A stretch of 64,000 nucleotides of DNA, taken from positions 65,837 through 129,836 of the forward strand of contig JAAOMT010000231.1 of assembly GCA_016748015.1 (NCBI GenBank), written 5' to 3'. Positions 44,220 through 56,489 of the stretch are shown here, in pieces (the first letter of the stretch is position 1; each line of letters starts with the position of its first letter). A program made the translations under genes and the position numbers. Under the pieces are notes generated by a model. The model ran no database searches, was not told where the DNA came from, and saw nothing but the letters and a program-made list of their open reading frames with translations. Origin of the DNA: Geosiphon pyriformis (taxonomy: Eukaryota > Glomeromycota > Glomeromycetes > Archaeosporales > Geosiphonaceae).

Positions 44220-44776
44220 TCAAATTCCTAATGGCATTGGAATTACAATTTAAATTTCTCAAAATAATTGCCATATGTTTCTAATAACTTTGCTTTCTTT
44301 TGTTTACTTTGAAATGGGATTTTGTTCAGTGGCATTGTCTTGCTTGCTGTAGCCATGCTTATTATATTGATAGTACTTCTGGGTATGTGGTAATATGATG
44401 GATTGGCAAGTGAATTAAATTTTTGTTTTTTTCAAGTGAGTAGTTGGATTTGTTTTGGTGTTTCTGCTGATGTTTGTAACCTTTCTTTTTTTTTGTTGAC
44501 AAAAGTGATAGGAAATTTCTGCTTGGTGTATTTTTCAATTTTCCTGTTTATTTTTGTAATTAGTGGTGCAAATAAGTAATTTTGTGGAAGAAGAGTGCTT
44601 TGAAGTAGTTCACTGAAGAAATTGTTAAAGACAGATTTTGGATCTCCTTGGTCTCTCAAATAATATACTATTTTCTTATTAATATAACAATTAAAGGCTG
44701 ATTCTGTTGGCCAATTATTATTTGTTAATTCAAGATAAGTGTAATAATGTTGGAATAAGAATTTTGCAAATCCCAA
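44220..44776 (-). pseudogene. Gag of element B, N-terminal part
   Basis: Continuation of the B gag beyond E. The open block 44776-44432 has MGFAKFLFQHYYTYLELTNN and PTESAFNCYINKKIVYYLR, matching A (14773-14492). Unrecognised fold; its position right after the PBS identifies it as the start of gag. Confidence 0.7.
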
Positions 44777-44873
44777 ATGATTTGTCCCTGTTTCTTCAGA
44801 TTCTGTTACTGTTTCGGATGGGTGCTATTGGTGCTGGTTTTCTGTTGGATTATAATTCACAAAGAGCACCAAA

Positions 44874-45725
44874 TGTTACAGATAATTATTTGAGGTCTCA
44901 AAGCAAATAACAATCTGTAACTTGGTGCTTAATTGATGACATTGGTAATATTTGTAGATTTTTTGTATTTGAAGGTTTTTGGTTAAGTTCTTTGTATAAT
45001 GGACAGAAATTCACTGATTGTTTTATCTGTAGCTTCTTGGAACTGCAATTCTATCAAATTTTTTTCTCAGCATGATGGCCAGTAATTTTCCTGGTAAGCT
45101 ATTCTCAATCAAGTGTTTTACTCTTATTCCTGAATCTTTTACCAGTCACTATATTCTGATATTAGAACCTCCATATGTTAATCTTTTTATCAAATTAGTA
45201 CTTGGAATAAACAAAGACAGAAAATAAAATAACAAGAAAATAAAGAAAAGAAATTAAGTCTAGGTAAATAAAAGTTAGTATCCTGTTAATAGTTGTAATC
45301 AAGAGCTATTGTTTTAGTGTGATTAAGTATTAATTATTATTAATATAAAGTATTGATAGTAGGAAGTAGATTTGAGATATTGAATAATTATTTATTGATA
45401 TTTATAATTTGGAAGATTGCTTAAATAAAATTTAAACTAAGAGGTTTGTCTTTTCTACTTCTAATACTACTGCTATATATACATAATTGAGATTTCTCAA
45501 TTCCTTAATTTTTTGCACCAGGAATTCTGGAATTCTTAGAATCTTGCAATTCCTATAAGAAGAATTCTGGAATTCTGGAATCCTACGATTTCTTGTATGA
45601 AAATCCTGTAATTTCTGGAATCTTGCAATTCCTCTAAAGAGAATTCTGGAATTCCATATTTACTATGCCTACTTCTAATTGGTTAATTTATATGTTAATA
45701 TACTTCTTATATTCTATGAATAATA
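44874..45725 (-). repeat. LTR of element B, right (5' LTR)
   Basis: 852 bp, from TGTTACAG to GAATAATA (degraded GAGTAACA). TATATATA at 45474-45481; U3 array of GGAATTCC-like units about 45520-45660. The primer-binding site next to it is partly degraded (TGGTGCTCTTTGTGAATT on the minus strand). Confidence 0.88.
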
Positions 45726-46437
45726 GCATGTTGTATATTACAATTTCTCTTTTTTCAAATCTGATGACTCTCTGGAGATGGTCAAAATCTTTTTTGTTTC
45801 TTTTATATAATTGGTTCTGATAGATCAAATAGAAATTTGATTGTTTGTGCAAATATTCTCTTTGCTATTAAGTATATTCTGATGAGTATTATTCTTTATT
45901 CAAAAATTTTATTAAGGCAGAGTAGTTGTCCAAGTCTATTATCATGTTTGTTTGTGAAAGAGTTACTAATAATTAGGTTGATTTGGTTTAAGAGATTGTA
46001 CTATTATTAGATGGTAAGTTTAGAGAAAGCATTAGCATTTTGATGATTTGCTCCTTTGCAATATTGAATATCATAGTCAAATTCATTCAAGTAAAGTATC
46101 CAGCAAGTTATTTGTTTGTGTTCTAGCTTCTTTTTATTGTACAGTTAAACCAAAGCTTGATGATCTGTTATTACTAGGAATTTTATATCAAGAAGATATT
46201 GATCCCAATAACTAGTAGCCCAAACTACTGCTAAACATTCTTGTTCAGTAACTGAATAGTTTTTTTCTGCTGGTATAAGGGATCTACTGGCATATGCTAT
46301 GGTATGTTTTCTGCCATTTTCATTTTTTTGTGAAAGGACAGCACCAAGTCTATAGCCAGATGTATCAATGTAGAGGATAAAAGATTGGTTAGTAACAAGT
46401 TTTTTCTTCAGAATTTCAAAAGCTTTTTGTTGATAAT
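45726..46437 (-). pseudogene. RNase H to integrase junction of element D, middle piece
   Basis: It aligns with the reverse complement of E 41000-41750. Anchors are ACAATTTCTCTTTTTTCAAA near 45740 and AAAGCTTTTTGTTGAT at the right edge. RNase H remnants are readable in pieces, for example the region equal to TEQECLTVVW near 46235. Ends at ATAA (46434-46437), the target of element C. Confidence 0.75.
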
Positions 46438-47322
46438 ATTACAGATGATTATTTGAGGTCTCAAAGCAAATAACAAACTCATAACTTGGTGCTTAATTGA
46501 TGTAATAATGTTGGATTCTGAAAATTAATTGTATTTGAAGGTTTTTGTTAAGTCTTTTGTATAATAGACAGAAATTCCAATGTAATTTTCTTTAAATAGT
46601 GTTTCCAGTGTCAACCCACGAGTTAAGTAGTTGTTGTTCATTACTTTTCAGAATTGCAATTCTATTAATTCTTTTCTTGGCATGGTGGCTGGCAATTTTG
46701 TGGTAAGCTATTCTCAAATTTGAGTGTTTATTCTTATTCCTGAGTCTTTTACCAATACTATATCCTGACATCAGTAACTTAGCACTTTAATCCTTTAATC
46801 AATTAGTACACAACAAGAAAATAACAAAACAAAGAAGAGAAAATAAAAAAAAATAATGAAATAAGCCAAGGCAATGAATGTTAGTATCCAGTCAATAGCC
46901 ATAATTAAGAATTATTGTTTCAGTATGGTTAAGTATTAATTACTATCAACATAAAGTGTTGATAGTGGGGAGTGAATTTGAGATATTGAATAATTATTTA
47001 TTGATATTTGTGGTGTGGAAGGTTGTTTAGATCAAATTTAAATTGAGAAATCTGTCTTTTCTGCTTTTAATGCTACTGCTATATATACCTAATTTATGTT
47101 CTATGAGATTGCTCACATTTTTGAATAGTGTGCTATGATTTCTTAAGCAATGCTCACATTGCTAAGCAATATGTCCTAATTTTCTAATATTACTTCATAT
47201 TGCTGAGCAATGTGCTGTAATTTCTGATATTGCTCTATATTGTTGAGCAATGTGCTCATGTGCTAATTACTACTTCCTTATTGGTTTACTATTTTCTATA
47301 TCTGTTTTTTTTATGAGTAACA
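46438..47322 (-). repeat. LTR of element C, left (3' LTR)
   Basis: 885 bp, from TATTACAG to GAGTAACA. TATATATA at 47080-47087; hairpin at 46941-46967. The U3 array (about 47100-47265) consists of units with ATTGCTGAGCAATGTGCT, unlike the GGAATTCC arrays of A and B. The polypurine tract follows at 47323-47340. Confidence 0.88.
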
Positions 47323-47340
47323 TTATTTTCTCCTTTTAAT

Positions 47341-48129
47341 ATTAAGCTTTATCAAAATCCTTATTTTGAATTATGTCAAATACTTTTTTTTCGAGTAGTG
47401 TCTATTCCATCCTATTTTTTATTTTTTTAATTTGTGAGTTGTTCATTTTTTCTCATTGGTTGATGGTTATTGTTTCCATGTCAGAGTGTAACAATACTTT
47501 TGAGTAGTTTTGAAATATAGTATGTAATTAATAAATGGTCTTAATGTGTAGTGTCAAGTTTGTTTTCTTTTTAATAATGTTTTCAATGTTCTGGATTATC
47601 TTTTGATTGAAGATTCTCTTGGATTTGTCAAGATATAATTTCTGAATATCTACTTTTCATTCCAATTGATAGTAGCAGTATGGTATTGGAAGTTGGTCTA
47701 TTTATTGGTTCTAATTTTTTTTTGTTAGTTTTTCTGTTGAAACAATGATGGTTATTTTTTCAAAAGTGTTTTTTACTTTCTCTACTATTTTAGCTGACCA
47801 GTTTATTAATTGTTTCTGTAATTGCTGATATGGTGTACTTTTTTCTTTTTGTTTGGTGTTTCAATAACAGATTGTTTGGTTGTTAATGATAATTTCCATG
47901 TTTACTTGTTATTGACTTAAAGCCTGAAACAATTGTTGAACTAAAGTGTGAATATAGTCTGGTATTTCTATTTTTCTTTGTTGCTTTTGTTATGTATATT
48001 GTGTTTTTATATATTCTTTTGGTTGTTTAATTTGATGTGTTTGGTTCAATAACTATGATTGGTTCTAGATCTCATGAGATCTCATTTGGTTGAACTAGTA
48101 TTCTCTGTGCTTTTAGTTGTAGAATATTA
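47341..48129 (-). pseudogene. ORF3 module, element C
   Basis: Counterpart of 6666-7479 and 27802-28619. Readable pieces include WSAKIVEKVKNTFEKITIIV (about 47720-47800) and a KLYLDKSKRIFNQKIIQNI segment near 47600-47650, with the same register as NLYTDKTKQLF in A. It ends next to the polypurine tract. Broken by stops. Function unknown. Confidence 0.48.
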
Positions 48130-49197
48130 CTAGTGGATGCTGATATTATGTTTTGATATAGTTTTAGTCGATCTTTATGTGCTGTTTTGGTTAAAATTTT
48201 GTTGTTCAATCTTAATTTATAAGCTTTATTTCTTAGAATTTCTTCTATATGAAATGGTTTATCCCATTTGGGATCAAATTTTTTACTCTATTGTTTTTCT
48301 GCTTTGGTATGATGTAAAAATACTTTGTCTCTAATCCTGAATTTGACTGGTTTATCTGGTAATTGGTTATTATGTTTTTTTTTTGTTTTTCTTGTAACTT
48401 TTAGATGTTATCAGCTGCTTTTTGCTATTTGTTTTCTAATGTCTTCATTAAGTCATATGTTCTTTTTAGCAATATTTTTTGAAAATTTTTTTCTGTTATT
48501 AATTCTGTTGGATATGTTTTAACTTTTATTTCAATTGGTAATATTGCTGTTTTACTGTATACTAATTTAAATAGTGTTGTTTGTATAGTGTCTTGCTTTA
48601 TTGTCTGATAAGCAAATAATACTGATGGTATAAATAAATTCCATTTATCTTAGTTTTTTTGGCTGATTTTGGCAATTGTTTCACAAAATGTTCTATTAAA
48701 CTTTTTAACTAACCCATTTGTTTGTAGATAGTATGATAATGATACTGGTCTTTTTATTCCAAATCATTGACTTAATTCTGCTAATATTTTATTCACAAGT
48801 GAGTTTCTTGATCTGATAATAGTTCTTTTGGACATCTATGTTGACAAATCAAATCTTGATGAACAAATTCAGTAATGAATTCTGCATCTGTTCTTTGAAT
48901 GGCTTTTGCTTCTGGCCATTTTGTGAAATAGTTTATAGCTATTGCAATATATTTGTTGCCTCTACTGGTTATTGTTAATGGTCTAATTAAGTCAATTCTA
49001 ATACAATTAAATAGTTGTCCCACTTTAATTGGTCTTAATGGTTTACTGGGTCTTGTTTTTTCTCTTCTCTGACAAGCATCACAATTTTGAACATATTGGA
49101 TGATGTTTGGATATATTGATGGCCAATAATATTTTTTTCTTATTTTTTCTATGGTTGCTTTTTTGTGAAAATATTCTGCTGTTGGATCTGAGTACAT
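48130..49197 (-). pseudogene. Integrase of element C
   Basis: The block 49197-48793 shows the zinc module (CDACQRREKTRP), IRIDLIRPL (first Asp kept) and ELLSDQETH (second Asp kept). The Glu motif near 48700 reads NGLVKKFNR, Glu changed to Lys. The C-terminal GPY/F-like domain follows at about 48130-48350. HSD-type histidines of the zinc module have partly changed (YSDPTAEYF). Confidence 0.78.
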
Positions 49198-50770
49198 GTT
49201 GAATAATATTGTCTTTTTTTCTGGTTCTGTAATTATTCTGATTGGTTGATTTGGATTTTTTTTGTTTTTCTGGTAAAGTATATTTTAATAATTGATAAAA
49301 TATTTTGATTGTTGTTTTATGTTGTTTTGTTTTTTTTGAGATAATTTCTCCTTAAACAATTGGATATTTATATAATGTTGAAGTTGTTGGTATTTTTGTA
49401 TATTCATTTTTTGTTATATTTTTGGGTTGAAATGTTTTTAGATTTGTTTCATTCATGACAAACCATCAGCATTTCTATTTTTTTTTCCTTTTTTGTAATG
49501 TACTATATAATTAAATGGTAAAAGTTCTATTTTCTATCTAACATGGTGATTATCTCCAAATTTTTGCTTCTGGATTGAAGTCAATTCTTTATGATCAGTA
49601 TACACATCAAATTTTTGACTCAAGTATTTTTTCTATTTAATGACAGCCCAATAGATAACTAAGTATTCTAGCACTGAAGTTCTATAGTTTTTTTCAGCTG
49701 GACTTAAGCTTCTACTGGCATAAGCTACTGGGTGTTTTCATCCATCCAGTTTTTTTTGAGATAGTACTGCTTCTAATGCTTGACCAAATGCATTAGTTGT
49801 GATTATAAATGGCTTGTTATAATCCAGGTAGATCAGTACTGGAGCTTAAATATGCTTTTTTCTTAATGTATTAAAAGCTTTTTGCTGAGTTTCTGTTCAT
49901 TTATATTTGGTGTTTTTTGTTTGAAGCTGGTATAATGGCTGAGCCAATTTGGAAAAGTCTTTGATAAAATAGCAGTAGTAATCCACAAATCCTAAGAATG
50001 CTCATAGTTCCATTAAGTAGGTGAATACTAGAAAGTTCTTAACTATTTCAATTTTGTCTGGATCTGTTTTGATTCCATTTTTGCTCATGACATGTTCCAA
50101 AAACTTGAGTTCAGTTTTTCCAAAGAAACACTTGGTTGCATTTAATTTTAATCTGGCTCTTCTTAATCTTTCAAATACTTGTTGAAGATAGTATAAATAA
50201 TTATTAAATGTTTTGAAAAACACGTTGGTATTATTTAAATACATGACTACTGATTTTCATAGTAGTCTAGTATAAACAATTTTCATAAGCCATTGGAATA
50301 TGGCTGGAGTATTCATCAAGCTAAATGACATAACCTCAAATTCAAAATTTTCTTCTCAAGTTGTAAAAGCCATTTTTTCTTTATTTTCTGAGTTCATGGC
50401 TACTTGCCAGTAACTACTGTCTAAACCTAAAGTTAAAAACTATTTCTTTCCTCCAAAAGCATCAAACAGCTCTTGGATTTTTGGTGTTGGATAGCTATCT
50501 TTTTTGGTTACTCTATTCAGTTTTTGGTAATCCACACAAAAGCAGATTTTTCTATTTTTCTTATGGACTAGTATCATTGGTAATGACTATGGACTCATTA
50601 ATAGCTAAATTAGTCTATTGTCAAGTATCTGATTGATTTCTTGACAAATGATCTCATGGCTGGCTAGTGGTACTCTGTATGTTCTTTGTTTAATTGGCAT
50701 TACATCTCTAGTCTTAATCTGATACTGAATTATGTCAGTTCTGCCAAATTTATTTTTATTGGCAAAGATG
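49198..50770 (-). pseudogene. Reverse transcriptase and RNase H, element C
   Basis: The block 50244-50002 holds the active-site region and thumb; the active site is YLNN instead of YLDD, both aspartates lost (near 50230-50241). FLEHVMSKNGIKTDPDK corresponds to FLGHIVSKDGIKTDPDK of A. RNase H and the palm are readable in fragments with many stops. Confidence 0.78.
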
Positions 50771-50887
50771 TTGTTTGTTGAGTAACATCTTGAGTTGCAT
50801 ATATTATAGTGAGTTTAGATTTTCTAAGTTCATCTGTTCCAATTGTTTTGGTTGAAGCAGATAACATTTTTTTCATCCATATATTGT

Positions 50888-52006
50888 TTAAGATGTGATA
50901 TCTACATATCTACACAGTTGTGGAAAGTCTGGAATGGTGTTTGGCAATTGGTTCTCAATTTTAGTGGTTAAATATCCAATAATAGTTTTTTTTGGTATTT
51001 TGATGATGTTTTCCGTGTTGTTATAAATAGGAATTTTGATGTGATGGTAATTCTTGGCTGGTATGTATAGATTGACTAATCCAATTTTTCTTGATTCACA
51101 AAGTGTTGATTCTGCCTCAAAAATCTGTACCTGATCTTTCACTTTCCTCTCTATAACTAATATGTACTGGTCATATAGTGGAATGGAAATTGATTAATGA
51201 GTGGAGATAATTTTTTTCTTGTTAACATTTTTTTTCTCTGTCATATTAACTGGTACATCTATTCTACTCATTGATCTGAAACTCTGTATCTCTTTAGCTG
51301 TAATTCTTAATTCTTCCCTGTTTCCCACTGATACTAATTGAGCTATTTTAACCAGAGGCAGGAATATTGCCTGTACTATCTTTTCATTTGGCTTTATGAT
51401 ATAGGTTTTTTCTAAGTCATTTTGTAATATTGCAATGATATTTTTTACATATTCTGTGTCAATTATCTCTCCTCTGATGTTGATTTCTTTTTTTGCTAAA
51501 TTACTCTTAGATACTAGTTGAATTATTGTTGTTGCTGAAATTTCTAGTGCTATTTTGAGATCAATGCAAGTGCACAAATGTGATTCCAATTTGATGGCAT
51601 CTTTTCTCGAATATCTCAGATTAAATCCTGCATCCATATCATATGCATGTTTAGGCATAATGTTTTCATTATTATCATTAAACCATTTCAGAGTCTGCTC
51701 CTTGGTAAGATCAGGAAGTGTAATGTATTGTTTAGGGTTTAAATTTGAGTCTAAATCATTGTTGTTGTTGTTGCCAATTTGCATAGAACTAGAACTGTTG
51801 TTTTCATTGTCATTGTTGTTGGAGTTTGAATTGGGATTGAAAGTTGATTCCAATTCTAATGCACAGCTGCTGATTGGTTTTTTTTCTTTCTGGATCATGT
51901 AAATTATACATAGTGGTAGATTGTAAATAAGATCACACTCATTACAATATTGGAAGTCACAAGGAATTAAACAATGATCACATAGTTGAGTGTTTATTTT
52001 TTTCAA
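50888..52006 (-). pseudogene. dUTPase region of pol, element C
   Basis: The block 52006-51194 (270 codons) is uninterrupted and spans the CDHCLIPCDFQYCNECD finger, the Asn/Ser linker and the whole dUTPase domain. All five motifs are in place but decayed: DAGFNL, SKSNL, GEIIDTEYV, NEKIVQ and SFRSMS. Asp, Arg, Ser and Gly losses all fit G-to-A. The beta-rich domain continues at 51142-50888 after a stop. An open frame with decayed catalytic residues argues against recent function. Confidence 0.84.
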
Positions 52007-52980
52007 CCATTGCTCTTGTTCTTCTCAAATGGGTGCTAATTCTTAGTAGTGCTTGTAGAATTGTTCTGAGTTCATAGGCTCTAGGATAATATCTGGGTTT
52101 GGGTTCCAGTTGAGTTTTATGAGTTCTGGTGAGTTGTTTTTGATTATTTTTATTTCTTTTAGTAACACTCCTTCAATTTTGGTAAGTGCTATTTGCCAGA
52201 TTTTGTTATTGTTATGTGGACAACTGTCCAGACATTTTACTATTCTTCTCCAGGCAGCTTCTATAAGAGTCCCTTTTCTTATTCATTTACTGATTAGAAT
52301 TGTGTATTGACATAATTTGTCACAGATTCCTTCTTATCCAGGAATGTCATTCCATATTCTTTTGTCTAATAAAGTTTTTTCACAAGTGAAACAAGGTTTG
52401 TTGTCTCATTTTCCTTGCCATTTTGGTCATCCAAAGCATTCTAGAACATAAAAGCGACAGTAAAATTTGGTTGCTGTAGAGTATTTCTCATTGTCACTCC
52501 AGCACGTGCTTATTGATAACAATTTCTTACTGCAATCAACATATACCAGTTTTGGTCAGCAATAGTTAAATGATTGTGTTAAAGTATAGGTGTATAGAAT
52601 ATAAGTGGTGGTGGTAGTTGGTATTGGCTTTTCTTCCTTCTCTTTTTCTTTTTTTTTGTTATTCTCTTTCCACTCCCAAGTTGGTGTCAGTTTAGTGCCA
52701 TTATTGTCAGTTTACCATGTTTGGTCAGTATTTTTGGTAAGTTCTTCTTTTTGCTTTTCCTTTTTGTTATCTCAGAATAGTACTGGTGGTAGTTTGTTGT
52801 GATCAGTATTGGTCCATAAAACTTGATAGGCTTCCCAAGTAGGTTTTTTTTTCTTTTTCAAATTTTATTAGTGGTGTGGTTGTCATGTTTGTTCAAAAGT
52901 GGCTGTACATAACTGGTACACATATGTGCTAACTGTTTATACTGAATTAGAGCTTTTGCGTAGTCCAATCAAGCATGACA
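52007..52980 (-). pseudogene. Cys-rich modules, element C
   Basis: Counterpart of 11199-12190. A paired-cysteine segment is readable near 52370-52560 (CFTCEKTLL and CRFYVLEC-like pieces) and the helical part AWRRIVKCLDSCP near 52210-52260. Stops and frameshifts present. Confidence 0.5.
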
Positions 52981-53459
52981 TTGGTTTTGGACAACTAATT
53001 ATTGCCAACTAGTGCTTAGTATTACATTGCTTCTATTACCAAGACTTTAATAAAAGTGACAATGCTGTTGATTTCAATGAGTAAGTTATCTATTTCACCA
53101 ATTGGTGTCTTGGTGGCTCTATCAGCTGTAATTATCCTCACACTGACAGCTTGATCAACTCGGTGATCTAATTGGTCCATGAGTTGTCATGTAATAATGC
53201 TGTCTGCTAAATCACTATTTAGGATCAGTTTTATGGCCTAACCATCAACTTTAGCATTAGTGTACATAGCAGTGATGGGTTTTTCTTCGAGTGTGGCTCC
53301 ACTGAACAATAGTGTTTGTAATGGTTCCTTGAATTCAAATGGGAAAATTGCTGCTAGTAATTTGTTATTAGTTATGGTGGCTGGAAGTATGTTGTTGTTA
53401 AGTGATTTGGTTTGGTTGGATTCCTGGTTGTTGGATGAGGCATCTTCTGAATTAACCAA
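52981..53459 (-). pseudogene. Aspartic protease, element C
   Basis: The block 53459-53238 carries the N-terminal part (EDASSNNQESNQ, TLLFSGATLEEKPITAMYTN); the active-site region follows at about 53190-53235 as LILNSDLADSII, with the catalytic Asp changed. Later pieces (IGEIDNLLIEINSI) match A. Confidence 0.68.
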
Positions 53460-53499
53460 AAGACTTAAATAGTGTTAGAAATTCGGGTTTTGGGCATAT

Positions 53500-55510
53500 T
53501 TAGCCTCCAAATTCTGAGAGCATGTTCCTGATTATTGGGTGGAAGAGCTGAGAATTGGTTAATAAACAACTATTGCCGATCTCCAGTTTTGTTGTGTTAT
53601 TTTCAGCCTTTGTATTCCAATTTGAGATAAGTTTTGTGATGGTGTTTAAATTTGTTGGGGCTGGTATATTACTTGTGGCATGGATTGATAAATGACAAGT
53701 GTTGTCAGTTGATAAATTAGAGCTTGATATACTGGTGATTAATAAATTAGCTGTTGGAGCATTTGGGTGTAATGAGGTGTGTATTGATCCTAATTTGGGT
53801 ATTGATTCAGAGTTTGAAACCTGCAATTCTGGTTTTGATATTAATTTCCTGATTATGAGGTATTATTATAAAAATGGCAGTTAATTCTCAAATGGCCTTG
53901 TTTACCACACTTGTGGCAGATACACATCTCTTACTGCCACAGTTGATTAAATAATAATAAAGAACATAACTGATTTTAGGAATGAGTCATGTTTCTGGAA
54001 TTATTGCATTATTGGGATGGCTAATAAATTTTGCAATTGTCAGCTAAGTATCTTTCTAATTTCTGATTAATTGAATTACTAAGTTGTTTCAATTTAGAAT
54101 CTAAGTCAGATGATCTATTTATAACTAGGTTTATGGCTTGAGTGTGGTTAGTTTTGAGCTCAGCTGCTTCAAAATCTCTAGCATTTGTGACTGTGGCCTA
54201 AAGATTTGCTAAATATAATAGACATATGTATTGAAAAATGCTATTGTACAGACCTCTGATAAATTAATTTAGAATTTGTAGTGCTGTGAAATAATTGGCT
54301 TGAATTGTCTGAATTTGGTGCTGATTCTTATGAAAGTGCTCTAGATAGGTAATAACTACTTCATTTTCTCCTTGTTTGATGGTGGTAAAGGTATTTGCTA
54401 GATGATTAATACTATTATTGTTACTAAAATATTGGAGGAATGCAAGCTTAAATGTATTAAAATCCTGAGATTTGTTGGCCAAGCTTTGATACCAAGAGTT
54501 GACAGTATCTTGAAGAAAATAAAGAATTATTTACATGGCTCTGGCATCATTCCATCTATTGGCTGCAATGGCTTTTTCTATATCATTTAGCCACACTTGG
54601 GCATTATCTTCTTCACTGGTGAATTTTTTGAGTTTTGCTATTGGAGCATAGGCCATTGGATCCAAGTTTGGTTGTTGTGATTGTTGAAGAAATAATTGCT
54701 AAGGTAGTATTGGCAGCTGTTAAAGTTGTTCAACAATCAGATCAATTAGTTATTAATTGATGACAATTTCTAGAGGTAAGTTTTGCTGATTAATTAACTT
54801 GGAATTTGAATTGTTTGGAGTTTGCTGAATTTAAATATTTGGAGTTTCAACTTCCAGATTTTCTAAAATTGAGTTTTGGTAATTAAATTCCTAATCTTCT
54901 TCTTCTTCTTCTGAAGCTATTATCTCTTAAAGACTTGCAATTCCAAAGTCTGGTAAAGATAATGGTGATCAGAATCCTGATGGTATTGGCAATTACAATT
55001 AAATTCTTTGAAGTAATTACTGTAAGTTTCTAATAATTTTGCTTTTTTTTGTTTACTTTGAAATAAGAGTTGTTCAAATGTTAATGTTGCATTTGATGTG
55101 GATGCATCTGCTGATATAATATTGATAGTACTTCTGGGTGTGTGGTAATATGATATATATAATAAAGATTCAATTCTTTGTTTCTTCCATATTAGTAATT
55201 ATATTCTTTTTGGAGTTACTGCTGATGTTTGTAGCTTTTTTTACTTTTATCTGCATAGATAATGGAGAATTGTTGTTGTATGTATCTTTCAATTGCTTGA
55301 TTAATTTCTCTGATGATTGGTGCAAAACTGTAATTCGTGGTAAGCTGGTGTGTTAGATTAATTCTGTATAGAAATTTTTTCTTGCTAATTTAATGTCAAC
55401 TGGTCTTCTCAGAAAATCTGTGATTTTTTTATTAATGTAAAAGTTGAAGGCTGATTCCACTAGATAATAGTTGTTGGTTAAGCCCAATTGTTGGCTGTAC
55501 TGTTAAAATA
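53500..55510 (-). pseudogene. Gag of element C
   Basis: The zinc knuckle CHKCGKQGHLRINC at 53877-53918 is intact, CX2CX4HX4C. Block 54482-54264 (FLQYFSNNNSINHLANTFTT, QGENEVVITYLEHFHKNQ) is the capsid region; the similar region of A is frameshifted. The N-terminal part reaches about 55510. Many CAA/CAG-to-stop changes. Confidence 0.72.
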
Positions 55511-55624
55511 AGGATTTAGCAAATCCTAAATAGTTTGTTCCTATTATTTCTGATTCTGTCACTTTTGGATAATTATTGTTGGTGCTGGTTTTTTGTAAGA
55601 TTATATCTTACAGGGAGCACCAAA

Positions 55625-56489
55625 TGTTACAGATGATTATTTGGAGTCTCAAAACAAACAACAAACTTATAACTTGGTGCTCAATTGATGTAATAATGTT
55701 GGTTTTTAAAGGTTAACTGTATCTGAAGGTTTTTGTTGAGTTCTTTATATAATAGACAGAGATTCCAATGTGATTTTCTTTAAATGGTGTTTTTAGTGTT
55801 AATCTGTGAGTTATGTAGTTGTTGTCTATTACTTTTCGGAATTGCAATTTTGTCAATTTTTTTCTTGACATAATGGCCGGCAATTTCCTGGTAAGCTACC
55901 CTTATTCTTGGGTCTTTTACTAGTGCTATATCTTGATGTCAGTAACTTATCACTTTAATCCTTTAATCAATTAGTATACAACAAGAAAATAACAAAACAA
56001 AGAAGAAAAAATAAAAGAAAATAAAAAAATAAGCCAAGGCAATGAATGTTAATATCCTGTTAATAGTTGTGATCAAGAGCTATTGTTCTAGTGTGATTAA
56101 GTATTAATTATTATCAACATAAAGTATTGATAGTAGGAAGTAGATTTGAGATATTGAATAATTATTTATTGATATTTGTGGTGTAAAAGGTTGCTTAGAT
56201 CAAATCTAAACTAAAAGATCTGTCTTTTTTGCTTCTAATGCTACTGCTATATATACCTAATTTATGTTTTATGAGATTGCTCACATTTTTAAACAGTGTG
56301 CTATAATTTCTTGAGCAATGCTCACATTGCTAAGCAATGTGCCCTAATTTTCTAATATTGCTTCATATTGCTGAGCAATGTGCTGTAATTTCTAATATTG
56401 GTCTACATTGCTGAGCAATATGCTCACATGCTAATTACTACTCCCTTATTGGTCTACTATTTTCTATATCTGTTTTTTTATAAGTAACA
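55625..56489 (-). repeat. LTR of element C, right (5' LTR)
   Basis: 865 bp, TGTTACAG to AAGTAACA. TATATATA at 56248-56255. The U3 array (about 56270-56435) has the same GCTNAGCAATGTG units as the left LTR. The adjacent primer-binding site on the minus strand is TGGTGCTCCCTGTAAGAT, three differences from A. Confidence 0.88.

Larger units (their letters stand above)
26936..45725 (-). mobile_element. Gypsy-type LTR retrotransposon B (dUTPase family), split by E
   Basis: Minus-strand element with LTRs 26936-27783 and 44874-45725, interrupted by element E (36144-44212) and a solo LTR (29081-29887). It is flanked by GTAT (26932-26935) and GCAT (45726-45729), a 4-bp duplication with one C/T difference, inside the integrase of D. 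The gene order equals that of A. RT and zinc knuckle are inactivated. Confidence 0.87.
46438..56489 (-). mobile_element. Gypsy-type LTR retrotransposon C (dUTPase family)
   Basis: Minus-strand element with LTRs 46438-47322 and 55625-56489, flanked by ATAA (46434-46437, 56490-56493), inside RNase H of D. Same gene order as A and B. Its LTRs share the inner part with A and B but carry a different U3 repeat array. No further element interrupts it, so it gives the cleanest length of the family, about 10.05 kb. Confidence 0.9.
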
